DNA from: Pacificoceanicola onchidii
GTDB lineage: Bacteria; Pseudomonadota; Alphaproteobacteria; Rhodobacterales; Rhodobacteraceae
DNA length: 64,000 nt
NCBI RefSeq assembly: GCF_004804335.1
Contig: NZ_SRXY01000003.1
Span: forward strand, 124,001-188,000
Direction of reading: 5' to 3'
The translations under genes were made by a program, and so were the position numbers. Within the stretch, counting starts at the first letter, position 1; each line of letters begins with the position of its first letter. Below are positions 1-8,558 of the stretch, piece by piece. The notes under the pieces are model-generated. The model had not been told where the DNA came from, made no database searches, and worked only from the letters and a program-made list of their open reading frames with translations.

Positions 1-1
1 A

Positions 2-277
2 GTGCGCGCGATGTTTGCGGCCAAAGGGATAAAGTCCGTGGCTGCGGATGGGTATGGCGCGCCCGGCGTGGTGGTCAGCTACACCGCCGACCCCGAGATC
101 CAGTCGGGCCGGGCCTTTGCGGCGAAGGACATGCAGATCGCGGCGGGTGTGCCGCTGCAATGTGACGAACCGGACGGGTTTTCGACCTTCCGGATCGGCC
201 TTTTTGGTCTCGACAAGCTCTATGACGTGGACGGCACCGTGTCCCGCCTCAAGACCGTGGCGGACGAGGTCCTGTAA
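2..277 (+). CDS. Class V PLP-dependent aminotransferase, C-terminal fragment
   Basis: This is the last 91 codons of a gene that begins before the window; the GTG at its first codon is unlikely to be the true start. The fragment reads like the small C-terminal domain of class V (alanine/serine-glyoxylate type) aminotransferases, with the ending FRIGLFGLDKL and a final amphipathic helix. The PLP lysine would lie upstream and is not visible, so the substrate cannot be named. A GC-rich hairpin 17 bp after the stop codon looks like its terminator. The family call is moderately sure; the exact enzyme is unknown. Confidence 0.7.
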   Translation: MRAMFAAKGIKSVAADGYGAPGVVVSYTADPEIQSGRAFAAKDMQIAAGVPLQCDEPDGFSTFRIGLFGLDKLYDVDGTVSRLKTVADEVL

Positions 278-294
278 ACAGCAAAACCCGATAA

Positions 295-324
295 GGCCCC
301 GGATCAGGTCCGGGGCCGTCTCTT
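295..324 (+). terminator. Palindromic terminator after the aminotransferase gene
   Basis: GGCCCCGG, a 7-nt loop ATCAGGT, then CCGGGGCC form a perfect 8-bp stem followed by a pyrimidine-rich stretch. The arrangement CCGG-ATCAGGT-CCGG resembles the palindromes near 18350 and 54228, so this may be a dispersed repeat used as a terminator between convergent genes. Confidence 0.6.
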
Positions 325-325
325 G

Positions 326-1516
326 CTATCCGGCGCCCAAACCCAATTGCATCAAGGTTTTGCGCACCGGCTTTAATGTATAAAGCGCGTCCAGGGCCTT
401 GGCCCGCGCATCCCGCATCATCGGGTTCGACAGCATCGACGTCTTGTTCAAAAGCGTGATCCCGGCAACGCGCGCGCGAATGTCGGGCATGCGTTTGCGG
501 CTGTAGGCGTCGAGCATTTTGGCATCCCCCAGCCGCTCCGGCGCGGCCACGGCGAGGTCCAGCAGCGCCGCCATATCCTTCAGTGACATGTTCAGCCCCT
601 GCGCCCCGATGGGCGGCACCACATGCGCGGCCTCGGCCACAAGCGCAAGCCGTTGACCGCAGAGCGCTTCGGCCTCCTGCGCGATGATCGGCCAGATGGT
701 CCGGCGCGAAGCGAGTTTCAGAGGCCCGAAGAGATGGCAGGACCGTTCGGACATTTCCGCCTCGAACTGGTCCGGCTCAAGCGCCAGGAGGCGCTCTGCC
801 TTTGGCCCTTCCTCCATCCAGACAATCGCGGAGCAGGGGCGTCCGTCACGATCGGGCAGGGGCACCAGCGTGAATGGCCCGCCGGTGCGGTGAATCTCGG
901 TCGAGACATTGCCGTGCGGGATAGGATGGGTGACGGCAAAGGCGAGCGCCTTCTGACCAAAGCGGGTTGTCTTGACGTCGATCCCGGCCGCCTGCCGCAT
1001 CGGCGAGGCCCGCCCGTCGGCGGCAATCACCAGACGGCAGCGCACACGGGTGCCATCGGACAGGCCAACGCGTGCCTCGCCTTCACGGGTGAAGAGCGAG
1101 GTTGTTGCGGTGCCGGGGCGAAAGGTAACGCGGTCCATCTCCGCCAGCCGGGCCACCATTTCGCGGCGCAACAGCCAGTTGGGCAGGTTCCAGCCAAACG
1201 GTTCGTCCGAGATGTCCTGGCTTTCGAAGTCCTTGATAACACGCGGTTCCGGCGTCTCGCCGCCCGCGTCGACAATGCGCATGACTTCAAGTGGCATGGC
1301 ATGGGGTGCGAGCCGCTCCCAAAGCCCGGCGTTTCTGAGGAAAGTCTGCGCGGGCTGCAAGAACGCGGTTGTCCGCAGATCCGCCCCCTCCGCGCCGCCG
1401 TCCATCACCGGCGGGCTGGGGTCCACGCAGAGCACGTCAAACCCTGCGGATGCAAAAGCGGCGGCCGCGGTCAATCCCGCAATGCCGCCGCCCGAAATGA
1501 CGATGTCATGATCCAT
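326..1516 (-). CDS. UbiH/UbiF-family FAD-dependent hydroxylase
   Basis: A 396-residue flavoprotein monooxygenase of the family that hydroxylates the aromatic ring during ubiquinone biosynthesis. The N-terminus has the FAD dinucleotide fold (GGGIAGLTAAAA, residues 8-19). A DG-type motif (VIAADGR) lies near residue 165, and the second FAD motif near residue 293 reads AEAAH...GAQGLN instead of the usual GDAAH...GQGxN, so the GD pair is replaced by AE. Length fits the family. The start follows a strong AAGGAG ribosome site 8 nt away. It is convergent with the aminotransferase. Which ring position it hydroxylates cannot be read from sequence. Confidence 0.85.
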   Translation of the reverse strand: MDHDIVISGGGIAGLTAAAAFASAGFDVLCVDPSPPVMDGGAEGADLRTTAFLQPAQTFLRNAGLWERLAPHAMPLEVMRIVDAGGETPEPRVIKDFESQDISDEPFGWNLPNWLLRREMVARLAEMDRVTFRPGTATTSLFTREGEARVGLSDGTRVRCRLVIAADGRASPMRQAAGIDVKTTRFGQKALAFAVTHPIPHGNVSTEIHRTGGPFTLVPLPDRDGRPCSAIVWMEEGPKAERLLALEPDQFEAEMSERSCHLFGPLKLASRRTIWPIIAQEAEALCGQRLALVAEAAHVVPPIGAQGLNMSLKDMAALLDLAVAAPERLGDAKMLDAYSRKRMPDIRARVAGITLLNKTSMLSNPMMRDARAKALDALYTLKPVRKTLMQLGLGAG

Positions 1517-1570
1517 GGTCTTTCTCCTTGCCCCTGATCTAGGGCGCTTGGAGCAAAAAGACCATGCGGC

Positions 1571-1792
1571 TTACTTGCCGAAGGTGAGCAGAAGCAGCAC
1601 CGCATAGACAACCGGAACCATGGCCAGTCCGGACATGGCGAGGCCGGGCAGGCCGAAGGTTGCGGTGATCACGGCCACCAGCGCCACGAACAGAACGACA
1701 ACCAGAAGGATGCCCATGTCGCCGGACAGGAAGCCTTTCGTTTTCTCGGTGGCTGTGCTCTGGGGCGCGGTCTGGGCGTCGGTCATGGACAT
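1571..1792 (-). CDS. Small hypothetical membrane protein
   Basis: A 73-residue protein with a polar N-terminus (about 25 residues rich in T, Q and A) followed by two hydrophobic segments of about 20 residues, consistent with two membrane helices. The start at MSMTDAQ was chosen because a GCAGGAGA ribosome site lies 8 nt upstream; an in-frame extension to 1876 lacks this. I do not recognise a named family. It lies upstream of the UbiH-like gene on the same strand with a 54-bp gap and may be cotranscribed. Confidence 0.65.
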   Translation of the reverse strand: MSMTDAQTAPQSTATEKTKGFLSGDMGILLVVVLFVALVAVITATFGLPGLAMSGLAMVPVVYAVLLLLTFGK

Positions 1793-1901
1793 AAGGTGTC
1801 TCCTGCAAAGATGATTTGCGCAGACACTTAATGGTTTTCGGGCGTGCGAACACGTGCGAAATGTCGCATGTGTCAAGCTGTCATGGATGCCGGGTTGCGC
1901 G

Positions 1902-2555
1902 TTACGTGCGAGGCGAAATCTGCGATAGGAATTCTGCCAAGTCGTCCGTGTGATGGTGGATATGCGGGTGCGGGGCAGGATCCGGCGCTACGTGCACCGT
2001 GCGCATCCCCATGGCATGCGGCGCGGCGAGATTGCGGGTGTCATCTTCGAACATCGCCGCTTCTTCCGGATCGAGCCCATCGCGTCTGAACACGGTCTCA
2101 AAGGCGGCGCGCTCCGGTTTCGGCGCATAGCCCGCATGTTCCACACCATAGATCGCGTCAAACGCTGCATCCAACCCGCGGGCCTGCAAAACCTGCGCCG
2201 CATAAGGGGCGCTGCCATTGGTATAGACGATCTTGCGGCCGGGCAGGGCGGCGATCAGATCGGCGAGATGCGGATCCGGGGTCAACGCGTCAAAGCGGAT
2301 GTCGTGCACCTCTTCGAGGTAGGCATCGGGATCAATTTTGTGCTCGCGCATGAGGCCCGCCAGCGTGGTGCCGTGCGCGGCCCAGTAATGCTTGCGAAGA
2401 CGGTTGGCCTCGGGGCGATCTTCGCCGGTGACCCGCATGACAAAATCCGTCATCTTGACTTCGATCTGATCGAAGAGGCGCACCGCCGGCGGATAAAGCG
2501 TATTGTCGAGGTCAAAGACCCACGCGCGGACATGAGAGAAAAACGATCTGGCCAT
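1902..2555 (-). CDS. HAD-family pyrimidine 5'-nucleotidase-like phosphatase
   Basis: A 217-residue haloacid-dehalogenase hydrolase. Motif I is FDLDNTLYP (residues 13-21, nucleophile Asp), motif II is the YTNGS segment, motif III is the KPE lysine and motif IV is FEDDTRN. The DNTLYP form and the overall length match the SDT1/PHM8-type pyrimidine 5'-nucleotidase group, which dephosphorylates UMP/CMP-like nucleotides; this substrate is inferred from family resemblance. The start MARSFFSH was preferred over a 42-residue N-terminal extension of low coding character. It is divergent from the GntR regulator. Confidence 0.8.
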   Translation of the reverse strand: MARSFFSHVRAWVFDLDNTLYPPAVRLFDQIEVKMTDFVMRVTGEDRPEANRLRKHYWAAHGTTLAGLMREHKIDPDAYLEEVHDIRFDALTPDPHLADLIAALPGRKIVYTNGSAPYAAQVLQARGLDAAFDAIYGVEHAGYAPKPERAAFETVFRRDGLDPEEAAMFEDDTRNLAAPHAMGMRTVHVAPDPAPHPHIHHHTDDLAEFLSQISPRT

Positions 2556-2657
2556 GGGGCAGACCCTAAGCGCTTCTGCCCCCTGTGGCAAAGGGACGCT
2601 TGCTTGCGCTAAACCTATGGGGATAGGCTGCGCGGACGCGAGATTGGGAGAACAGAC

Positions 2658-3302
2658 ATGGCGCATACGCGCATGCCGCAAAAAGACGCTTACACCCTGA
2701 TACTGGAGGCGATCGACAGTGGCGTCTATCGCCCCGGCGATCGGCTGGTGGAATCGGAGCTTGCGGAGCGTTTCGGCGTGTCCAGAACGCCAATTCGGGA
2801 GGCATTACAAAGGCTTGAGACCCAGAACCTGCTCACGCGGGACGGGCGCTCGCTGATTGTTGCCTCGCTCGATCACAATCAGATGGCCGAGCTTTACGCG
2901 GTGCGTTGCGAGCTTGAAGGTCTGGCGGCGCGGCTTGCGGCGCGGCATGCAACCGAGGAAGAAATCCAGGTTCTGACGGACATGATCGAAGAAGATCGCG
3001 CGCTTCTGGATGATCCCAGCGCACTCAGCCGGGCCAACCGGCGGTTTCACAAGATGATCCATCTCGCCTCGCACAACCGATTCCTCGTGCAGCAGCTGGA
3101 CCTTGTGCATCGCTCCATGGCGCTCATGGCCACCACGTCGCTCGCGGCGGATGGTCGGGGCGAGGTGGCCTTGGCGGAACATGCGGCGATTGTTGACGCG
3201 ATTTCGAAGCGGGATGAGGACGCGGCATACGCGGCGCTCAAGAACCATATTTCGGTGGCTTTCGTGACGCGGCTCAAGCTTGATTCGCTGAACCACAACT
3301 GA
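2658..3302 (+). CDS. GntR-family transcriptional regulator (FCD type)
   Basis: A 214-residue DNA-binding regulator. Residues about 12-70 form the GntR winged helix (GDRLVESELAERFGVSRTPI is the typical recognition core). The C-terminal half is an all-helical FCD ligand domain with metal-binding type residues (RFHKMI... and a late H in EHAAIV and KNHI). FadR-type regulators of this class usually sense small carboxylic acids. It stands alone between a divergent HAD gene and a convergent glycosyltransferase, so no target or ligand can be inferred from context. Confidence 0.88.
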   Translation: MAHTRMPQKDAYTLILEAIDSGVYRPGDRLVESELAERFGVSRTPIREALQRLETQNLLTRDGRSLIVASLDHNQMAELYAVRCELEGLAARLAARHATEEEIQVLTDMIEEDRALLDDPSALSRANRRFHKMIHLASHNRFLVQQLDLVHRSMALMATTSLAADGRGEVALAEHAAIVDAISKRDEDAAYAALKNHISVAFVTRLKLDSLNHN

Positions 3303-3306
3303 TCCG

Positions 3307-5193
3307 TCAGTGATCGGTAGGCACGTCCGACCCCGGCGTGTCCGGGGCGGAATGCCCGTGCTGCGTCTTGTCCCAGTAAAACGGGCGGAACAGGGTCTCG
3401 TAGAGAGCCTTGTAGAGCGCAATTGTCCCGAGCGGGAAATAGGCGAAGAGGGTCGGCACCCAGAGCGTCAAACCGCGATGCGGACTGCGCGCCACGGCGG
3501 CAAGGCCGATCACGATGGAAATGGCTTCCGCGGTCAGGAAAATCACGGTCAGGGCCACGATTGTGCCGCGGGTCAGGTAGCCGTCCAGCGGGTGCGGCAG
3601 GCCAAACATCACAAGCCAGAACGACCAGAGCACCGGGGCGAGGGCGAACTGTATCAGCGTGCCGAGCAACAAGATCTGCATTCCGGCAAACCGTTTTGCC
3701 CCCAGTTCCTGCCATAACTTGCGCGGCCGTCTTGTATGAACCCACCAGGTGATGCCGTAGCCCTTGAGCCAACGCGATCGTTGCTTGATCCAGGGCCAGA
3801 ACCGGTTGTTCGCCTCCTCGCGGGTGGCAGTGGGGATCAGTTCGGTGACAAAACCCATGCGGGCGAGGCGAAAGCCGAGATCAGCATCTTCGGTCACGTT
3901 ATGGGCGTCCCAGCCCTGAACTGCTTCCAGCGCTTCGCGACGAAAGAAGATCGTCGTGCCACCCAGAGGCACGGCCAGTCCCATCCGCGCGAGACCGGGC
4001 AGAAGAATGCGGAACCAACTGGCGTATTCGACAGCAAAACAACGCGACAGCCAATTGGCGCGCGGGTTGTAGAAGTCCAGAATACCTTGCAGGCAGGCCA
4101 CGTTCGGCGGTGCCCGGCTGAAATGGGAAGCGACGCGGGTGAGTTGGTCGGGCGCGGGCGCATCCTCTGCGTCATAGACCCCGATGATGTCACCCCGCGT
4201 GTATTTCAGGGCGTAGTTCATGGCGCGGGGTTTGGTTGTGACGGTGCCGGGGGGCACTTCGATCACGCGGCACCACGGCGGTAAGGTCGTGCGGGCCAGC
4301 GCCTCATGGGTCTGTTTGTCCTCCGCTTCCAGCACCAGAACAATGTCCAGCAAGGCCTTGGGATAGGTCAGGCGCGTCAGGCGCGCGATCAGAGACCGCG
4401 CGATTTCTTCTTCCTTGAACAAGGGGACAAGGATCGAAATCGATGGCGGGTTGGACGGCAGTTTCGGCGGCTTTGGCGCGGTTTTGGACCGGGGCAGGGC
4501 CAAGAGCGCCAGCAGCTTCATGCCTTGTGTTACGATCAGCGAGCCAAGCGCCAGCAATAGCGCGGTGCCGAAAAACAGGGCAGGGGCAAAGGCCAGTCCG
4601 ACAAGGCAGAGGGTGGTGGCCAGCGCCGCGATCACGATGCCGCGCCGATCCGCGCTGTTCATGTCGCGGCAGCTGTCTTCGGGCGCACGCCAGGATTCGG
4701 CCTGTTCGGCCAGAGCCGCGCCGTAGGTCTCGGCAATTTCGTCGTGAATGTCGGCCTCAAGCGTCAGGCCCATCATCACCGGGCCGATGTCGCCCGGCAA
4801 TTTGTCCATCAGGGCCTCAAATGCGTCCGGCCGCGCCGTGGCCAGCAGCAGTGTCTCGCCCACGCGCATCCAGGGCAACACGCCATGGGCCAGACAGAAT
4901 TCCGGGGGCAGCAGCGTACTCAGCGCCGGGTCAGGCGGCGTGGTTTCCCGGCGCACGATCATGGCGGCATAGGTCTGCGCCTGCGCGCTCAGAATGTCCT
5001 CGCGGCTGGCAAGCGCCTCCGCTTCCAGAACATGGGCAACCGTCTGACCGGTGCGCTTGGCTTCCGCAAGCGCGCCCACCATCGTGCGCGGCGCAACGCG
5101 GCCGTCGTCTATCATCAACTGCGACAAGGGTTTGCCGCGGTTGTTGTCTGCCTGCGCGAGGCGATCGTCTGTCCTATGGCTCTGTGTGCTCAT
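3307..5193 (-). CDS. XagB-like membrane glycosyltransferase family 2 with N-terminal MshEN-type domain
   Basis: A processive-type inner-membrane GT2 enzyme of about 628 residues. The first 150 residues resemble the N-terminal domain of type II secretion ATPases (MshEN-like: paired short helices, PLSQLMIDDGRV, then a LPPEFCLAHGVLPW segment). Next come two membrane helices, then the catalytic domain with DAED, TEDADLG and the QRSRWLKGY motif of cellulose-synthase-like enzymes, then further C-terminal helices. Such enzymes polymerise sugars for exopolysaccharide; the product is unknown. I chose MSTQSHR as start because GGGAGAG lies upstream; MVLMGAS at 5229 is the alternative. A TTAA-N7-TTAA box lies upstream. 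Confidence 0.85.
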   Translation of the reverse strand: MSTQSHRTDDRLAQADNNRGKPLSQLMIDDGRVAPRTMVGALAEAKRTGQTVAHVLEAEALASREDILSAQAQTYAAMIVRRETTPPDPALSTLLPPEFCLAHGVLPWMRVGETLLLATARPDAFEALMDKLPGDIGPVMMGLTLEADIHDEIAETYGAALAEQAESWRAPEDSCRDMNSADRRGIVIAALATTLCLVGLAFAPALFFGTALLLALGSLIVTQGMKLLALLALPRSKTAPKPPKLPSNPPSISILVPLFKEEEIARSLIARLTRLTYPKALLDIVLVLEAEDKQTHEALARTTLPPWCRVIEVPPGTVTTKPRAMNYALKYTRGDIIGVYDAEDAPAPDQLTRVASHFSRAPPNVACLQGILDFYNPRANWLSRCFAVEYASWFRILLPGLARMGLAVPLGGTTIFFRREALEAVQGWDAHNVTEDADLGFRLARMGFVTELIPTATREEANNRFWPWIKQRSRWLKGYGITWWVHTRRPRKLWQELGAKRFAGMQILLLGTLIQFALAPVLWSFWLVMFGLPHPLDGYLTRGTIVALTVIFLTAEAISIVIGLAAVARSPHRGLTLWVPTLFAYFPLGTIALYKALYETLFRPFYWDKTQHGHSAPDTPGSDVPTDH

Positions 5194-5235
5194 GGGCCAC
5201 ATCTCTCCCGATGCACCCATCAACACCAAAAAGGC

Positions 5236-5250
5236 TTAAGACTTTGTTAA
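5236..5250. promoter_or_regulatory. Candidate CtrA box upstream of the XagB-like gene
   Basis: TTAA-GACTTTG-TTAA is a perfect match to the TTAA-N7-TTAA full site bound by the cell-cycle regulator CtrA in alphaproteobacteria. A third TTAA follows within 2 bp. It lies 43 bp upstream of the chosen XagB-like start. Binding is inferred from the motif only. Confidence 0.5.
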
Positions 5251-5259
5251 ATTAACCTT

Positions 5260-6408
5260 TTATGCAGCGGCCATTGACGCAGCGAAACGCTCGAAGAGAT
5301 AGAAGCTGTCTTGCGGCCCCGGACTCGCCTCTGGGTGGTGTTGAACACTGAACACCGGGCGATTTTCCATGCGAATTCCGCAGTTACTTCCATCAAAAAG
5401 AGAAATGTGAGTTTCGACAACGCCCTCGGGAAGGCTCTGACTGTCCACGGCAAAGCCATGGTTCATCGACGTGATCTCAACTTTTCCGGAGGAATTTTCC
5501 TTAACCGGATGGTTCGCGCCGTGGTGGCCGTGATTCATTTTGATCGTTTTCGCACCAAGCGCGAGCGCGAGCATCTGGTGGCCAAGACAGATGCCAAAGA
5601 CTGGCAGTTCGGTCTTGTCCAGAAGGCTCTGGATCATCGGGACCGCATAGGCGCCTGTCGCTGCCGGATCGCCGGGACCGTTGGAGAGGAACACGCCATC
5701 GGGCTTGTGCGCCATCACATCCTCGAAGGTTGCCGTGGCGGGCAGAACCGTCACGTCACAGCCGGCAGAGGCGAGGCAGCGCAGGATGTTGCGCTTGGCG
5801 CCGTAGTCCACGGCCACAACCTTGTGCTGCGGATTGGTTTGCGGCTTGTAGCCGTCGGGCCAGGCCCACCGCATCTCGTCCCAGCGGTAGCTTTGCGAAC
5901 AGGTGACTTCCTTGGCCAGATCCAGCCCTTCGAGACCGGAAAACCCGCGCGCGGCGGCCACGAGCGCCTCGATGTCGAAGTTGCCCTCCGGGTCATGCGC
6001 CATGGCCACATGCGGCGCACCCTGCGCCCGGATGGCGCGGGTCAGTCGGCGCGTGTCGACGCCGCCGATGGCGATCCGGCCGCGCGAGGCGAGCCAGTCA
6101 GAGAGTTCCTGAACCGCGCGCCAGTTGGAGCTCTGCGTTGGCATCCATTTGACAACCATGCCCTCGGCCACGGGATCGGCGGTCTCGTCGTCCTCCGGCG
6201 TGACGCCGGTGTTGCCGATGTGGGGGAAAGTGAAGGTCACGATCTGGCCCGCGTAAGAGGGGTCCGTCATGATTTCCTGATAGCCGGTCATCGCCGTGTT
6301 GAAGCACAGCTCGGCAGTGCATTGGCCTGTTGCGCCAAAGCCTTGGCCGTAAAAAAGAGTTCCGTCGGCAAGCGCGAGGCAGGCGGTCGGTTTTGGCGCA
6401 GAGGACAT
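5260..6408 (-). CDS. carA: Carbamoyl-phosphate synthase small (glutaminase) subunit
   Basis: Releases ammonia from glutamine and passes it to CarB for carbamoyl phosphate synthesis (arginine and pyrimidines). At 382 residues it has the normal length. The N-terminal half is the CarA-specific domain (GATGQCTAELCFNTAMTGYQ); the C-terminal half is a class I glutamine amidotransferase with the nucleophile in VFGICLGHQ and the His/Glu pair in QHHPEASPGP. The start MSSAPKPT was chosen over a 9-residue extension on family similarity. carB is not in the window. It is divergent from the YqeY gene. Confidence 0.96.
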   Translation of the reverse strand: MSSAPKPTACLALADGTLFYGQGFGATGQCTAELCFNTAMTGYQEIMTDPSYAGQIVTFTFPHIGNTGVTPEDDETADPVAEGMVVKWMPTQSSNWRAVQELSDWLASRGRIAIGGVDTRRLTRAIRAQGAPHVAMAHDPEGNFDIEALVAAARGFSGLEGLDLAKEVTCSQSYRWDEMRWAWPDGYKPQTNPQHKVVAVDYGAKRNILRCLASAGCDVTVLPATATFEDVMAHKPDGVFLSNGPGDPAATGAYAVPMIQSLLDKTELPVFGICLGHQMLALALGAKTIKMNHGHHGANHPVKENSSGKVEITSMNHGFAVDSQSLPEGVVETHISLFDGSNCGIRMENRPVFSVQHHPEASPGPQDSFYLFERFAASMAAA

Positions 6409-6594
6409 GGCAGCGACTCCGGTCATGTGGGGCAAATTGCGCGGAACCTAATGCGGGCGCAGCAGAGGGTCAAGGGGCTGTGAAATTTGTGTTTTCCTTC
6501 AAAAACAGTATGTTAGGTGATTGCGTTGCAGTTGCGTCAGGCGGGTGCATTCGATAGTGTCCGAACTTGTGCCGAAATAGGGGATGTGAGGCTG

Positions 6595-7056
6595 ATGGAA
6601 TTGCGCGCCAAAGTGAACGAGGCGGTCAAGCAGGCGATGAAAGACAAGGCCAAGGACCGCCTGTCGACGCTGCGCTTGATCAATGCGGCGATCAAGGACC
6701 GGGACATCGCGGCCCGGGGGGATGGCAACGAACAGGGCGTCGGCGAGGCCGAAGTGCTTGCGATCCTTGGCAAGATGGTCAAGCAGCGCAAGGAAAGCGC
6801 CAAGACTTACGAAGAGACCGGACGTCTGGATCTGGCGGAGCGCGAGCTTGGCGAGATCGAGGTGATCGAGGAATTCCTGCCGCGCGCGTTGAGCGAGACG
6901 GAAGTGGGCGAAGCGGTTGCGGCGGCCATTGCGGAAACCGGAGCGGAATCGCTGCGGGACATGGGCAAGGTCATGGGCGCCTTGAAAGCCAAGTACACCG
7001 GGCAGATGGACTTCGGCACAACCGGCGCATTGGTCAAACAGAAGCTCGCATCCTGA
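6595..7056 (+). CDS. GatB/YqeY-domain protein
   Basis: A 153-residue soluble helical protein of the YqeY family, which shares the tail domain of GatB amidotransferase subunits. Visible signatures are ALKAKYTGQMDFG near the C-terminus and the KQRKESAKTYEETGR segment in the middle. The family has been linked to tRNA-dependent amidotransfer or tRNA binding, but its reaction is not established. The start MELRAKVNE is preceded by GTGAGG; the longer form from 6517 adds an unlikely leader. Confidence 0.85.
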   Translation: MELRAKVNEAVKQAMKDKAKDRLSTLRLINAAIKDRDIAARGDGNEQGVGEAEVLAILGKMVKQRKESAKTYEETGRLDLAERELGEIEVIEEFLPRALSETEVGEAVAAAIAETGAESLRDMGKVMGALKAKYTGQMDFGTTGALVKQKLAS

Positions 7057-7063
7057 GTGGTTT

Positions 7064-7132
7064 CGGCCCGCTGGCGCGGGCCGACCGGCGCGCCGCCTGC
7101 GGCGGCGCGGAAAAGTCTTGGAAAGACTTTTT
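7064..7132. terminator. Three consecutive hairpins between convergent genes
   Basis: Three perfect stems occur in a row: CGGCCCG/CGGGCCG (7-bp), CGCGCCGCC/GGCGGCGCG (9-bp, 3-nt loop) and AAAAGTCTT/AAGACTTTT (9-bp, 3-nt loop). The third ends in a T-run on either strand, so it can terminate both the YqeY gene and the glycosyltransferase gene. Confidence 0.6.
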
Positions 7133-7137
7133 GGCGC

Positions 7138-8040
7138 TTACACCGGCGGAAACTCGTCTGCGATGGCCGACAGCGTGGCCTCATCGGTCACGCGAAACCG
7201 TTCGACAAAGCGGGTCTTGAAGCCGACGCGGCCACGGCGCGCCCCGAAGTTCTCCCCATGGTTCAGCACATAAAGCACGGACGGACGCGCCAGCGGGCTG
7301 AGCGCGCGCGTGGCCAGTGCCGCGAGGTAGGGGAACATGCGGTGTTCATGCGCGGTCATCGCCTTGAGGAACGCAGCGCTTTCCGGCTGTGACGGATCGT
7401 GCACAACGGCGGCGCAGGAGCCGCAGAGCTTCCAGAAAGGTTTGCGCATCGGCTTGGCAAAGCTGCGCGGCCCCGCCAGCGCATATGCGCCCGTGGCGTG
7501 GTCCATGACAAAGCCGCTCTCCACGAGATAGCCGCCGGGGGCCTGCCGGGTCAGCATCTCGGACACGGCACCTTGCCGCAGCAGGTCATCCGCGTCGAAA
7601 CTCATCACGTAACCCAGTGGCAGCTCCATTTGGCTCAGGTGGTCGCAAAGCGCCGCGAGTTTGCGCCACTTGTCATTGCCCGGCGTCGGATCGTCAAACG
7701 GCAGGTAGCTGATGCGCGGGTCGTCCGGCAGAGGCGGGCGCTCCTGACAGCAGATCACGGCGCGCCAGTTTGGATTGTCCTGCGCAAGGAAGCTGAGCAG
7801 CGTTGCCTGAAGACGATCGGTCACCGCCTGCCAGTCCTTGACCGGACCGGGGCCGACAAGCGGGATAAGAAAGGTCACTGTCTCGCGCCGCCCCGTGGGC
7901 ATGGGCAGGGCCCGCAAGGCCAAGGCCGCCCGTTCGCTCTCGGCCTTGGCCCGCCCTTGCGTGGCGGCGTGGCCAAACAGGGCTGCCGACAGGCGCATCA
8001 TTGCGCGGTGACTTTTCGGAGTGGCCGGAACCTGCGCCAT
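7138..8040 (-). CDS. Glycosyltransferase-like protein (GT-A fold)
   Basis: A 300-residue soluble protein with a nucleotide-sugar transferase look: a TVTFLIPLVGPG start of the Rossmann-like core near residue 55, and a DxD-type acidic motif in YVMSFDADDLL near residue 145. No signal peptide or membrane helix is seen. The start follows AAGAAGGA with a 7-nt spacer. It is downstream of the DUF2244 gene on the same strand with a 22-bp gap, so the two are probably cotranscribed. Donor and acceptor are unknown. Confidence 0.65.
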   Translation of the reverse strand: MAQVPATPKSHRAMMRLSAALFGHAATQGRAKAESERAALALRALPMPTGRRETVTFLIPLVGPGPVKDWQAVTDRLQATLLSFLAQDNPNWRAVICCQERPPLPDDPRISYLPFDDPTPGNDKWRKLAALCDHLSQMELPLGYVMSFDADDLLRQGAVSEMLTRQAPGGYLVESGFVMDHATGAYALAGPRSFAKPMRKPFWKLCGSCAAVVHDPSQPESAAFLKAMTAHEHRMFPYLAALATRALSPLARPSVLYVLNHGENFGARRGRVGFKTRFVERFRVTDEATLSAIADEFPPV

Positions 8041-8062
8041 GGGCGGTCCTTCTTGGATGCGA

Positions 8063-8554
8063 TCAGGGGCGGCTGATACGCCGCAGGGTGCCGTCCAGTT
8101 CGGAATACAGCGCCTTGCGCTCGTCTTCGCTCAGAAACGCGCCAACCTCAACCTCTCGTCCACCGCCTTTGAGCGTGACATAGAAGGGGACCGGACCGCC
8201 TTTCGGGTGCAGGTTGGCCTCGACCCAATAGGTATTGCAGGCCCATTCCTGCACATCACCCTTGGGATTGGTGCGACTCAGGTGCGTGTTCTCATGGCTG
8301 ATCGTCAACACTTCGAGGATTTCCCGATCCCGCGCGTTGCGTCGAAGCGCGTAGTACAGCGCGGCGGTTGCGGCGAGCATGAAGGGCAGCAACCCCCAGA
8401 GCAGCACAGTGCCAAGCATGGCGTAGAGCGGCAGCGAGGCAAACAGAAAGAAGCCAAGGATCAACGCGGCAAATCCCGCAGGCGGCAGCGAATTATGCGG
8501 CCAGGCGCGCAGCTCGGCGGTATTGTCTGAGGTGTCGGTCCAGGTGTGGGGCAT
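8063..8554 (-). CDS. DUF2244 membrane protein
   Basis: A 163-residue protein with two closely spaced hydrophobic helices (about residues 27-70) in a short hairpin, followed by a C-terminal soluble domain beginning REILEVLTISHENTHLSRTNP, which matches the DUF2244 pattern found mainly in alphaproteobacteria. Function is unknown. It starts 4 bp after the stop codon of the hypothetical gene upstream and precedes the glycosyltransferase. Confidence 0.75.
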   Translation of the reverse strand: MPHTWTDTSDNTAELRAWPHNSLPPAGFAALILGFFLFASLPLYAMLGTVLLWGLLPFMLAATAALYYALRRNARDREILEVLTISHENTHLSRTNPKGDVQEWACNTYWVEANLHPKGGPVPFYVTLKGGGREVEVGAFLSEDERKALYSELDGTLRRISRP

Positions 8555-8558
8555 AGGT

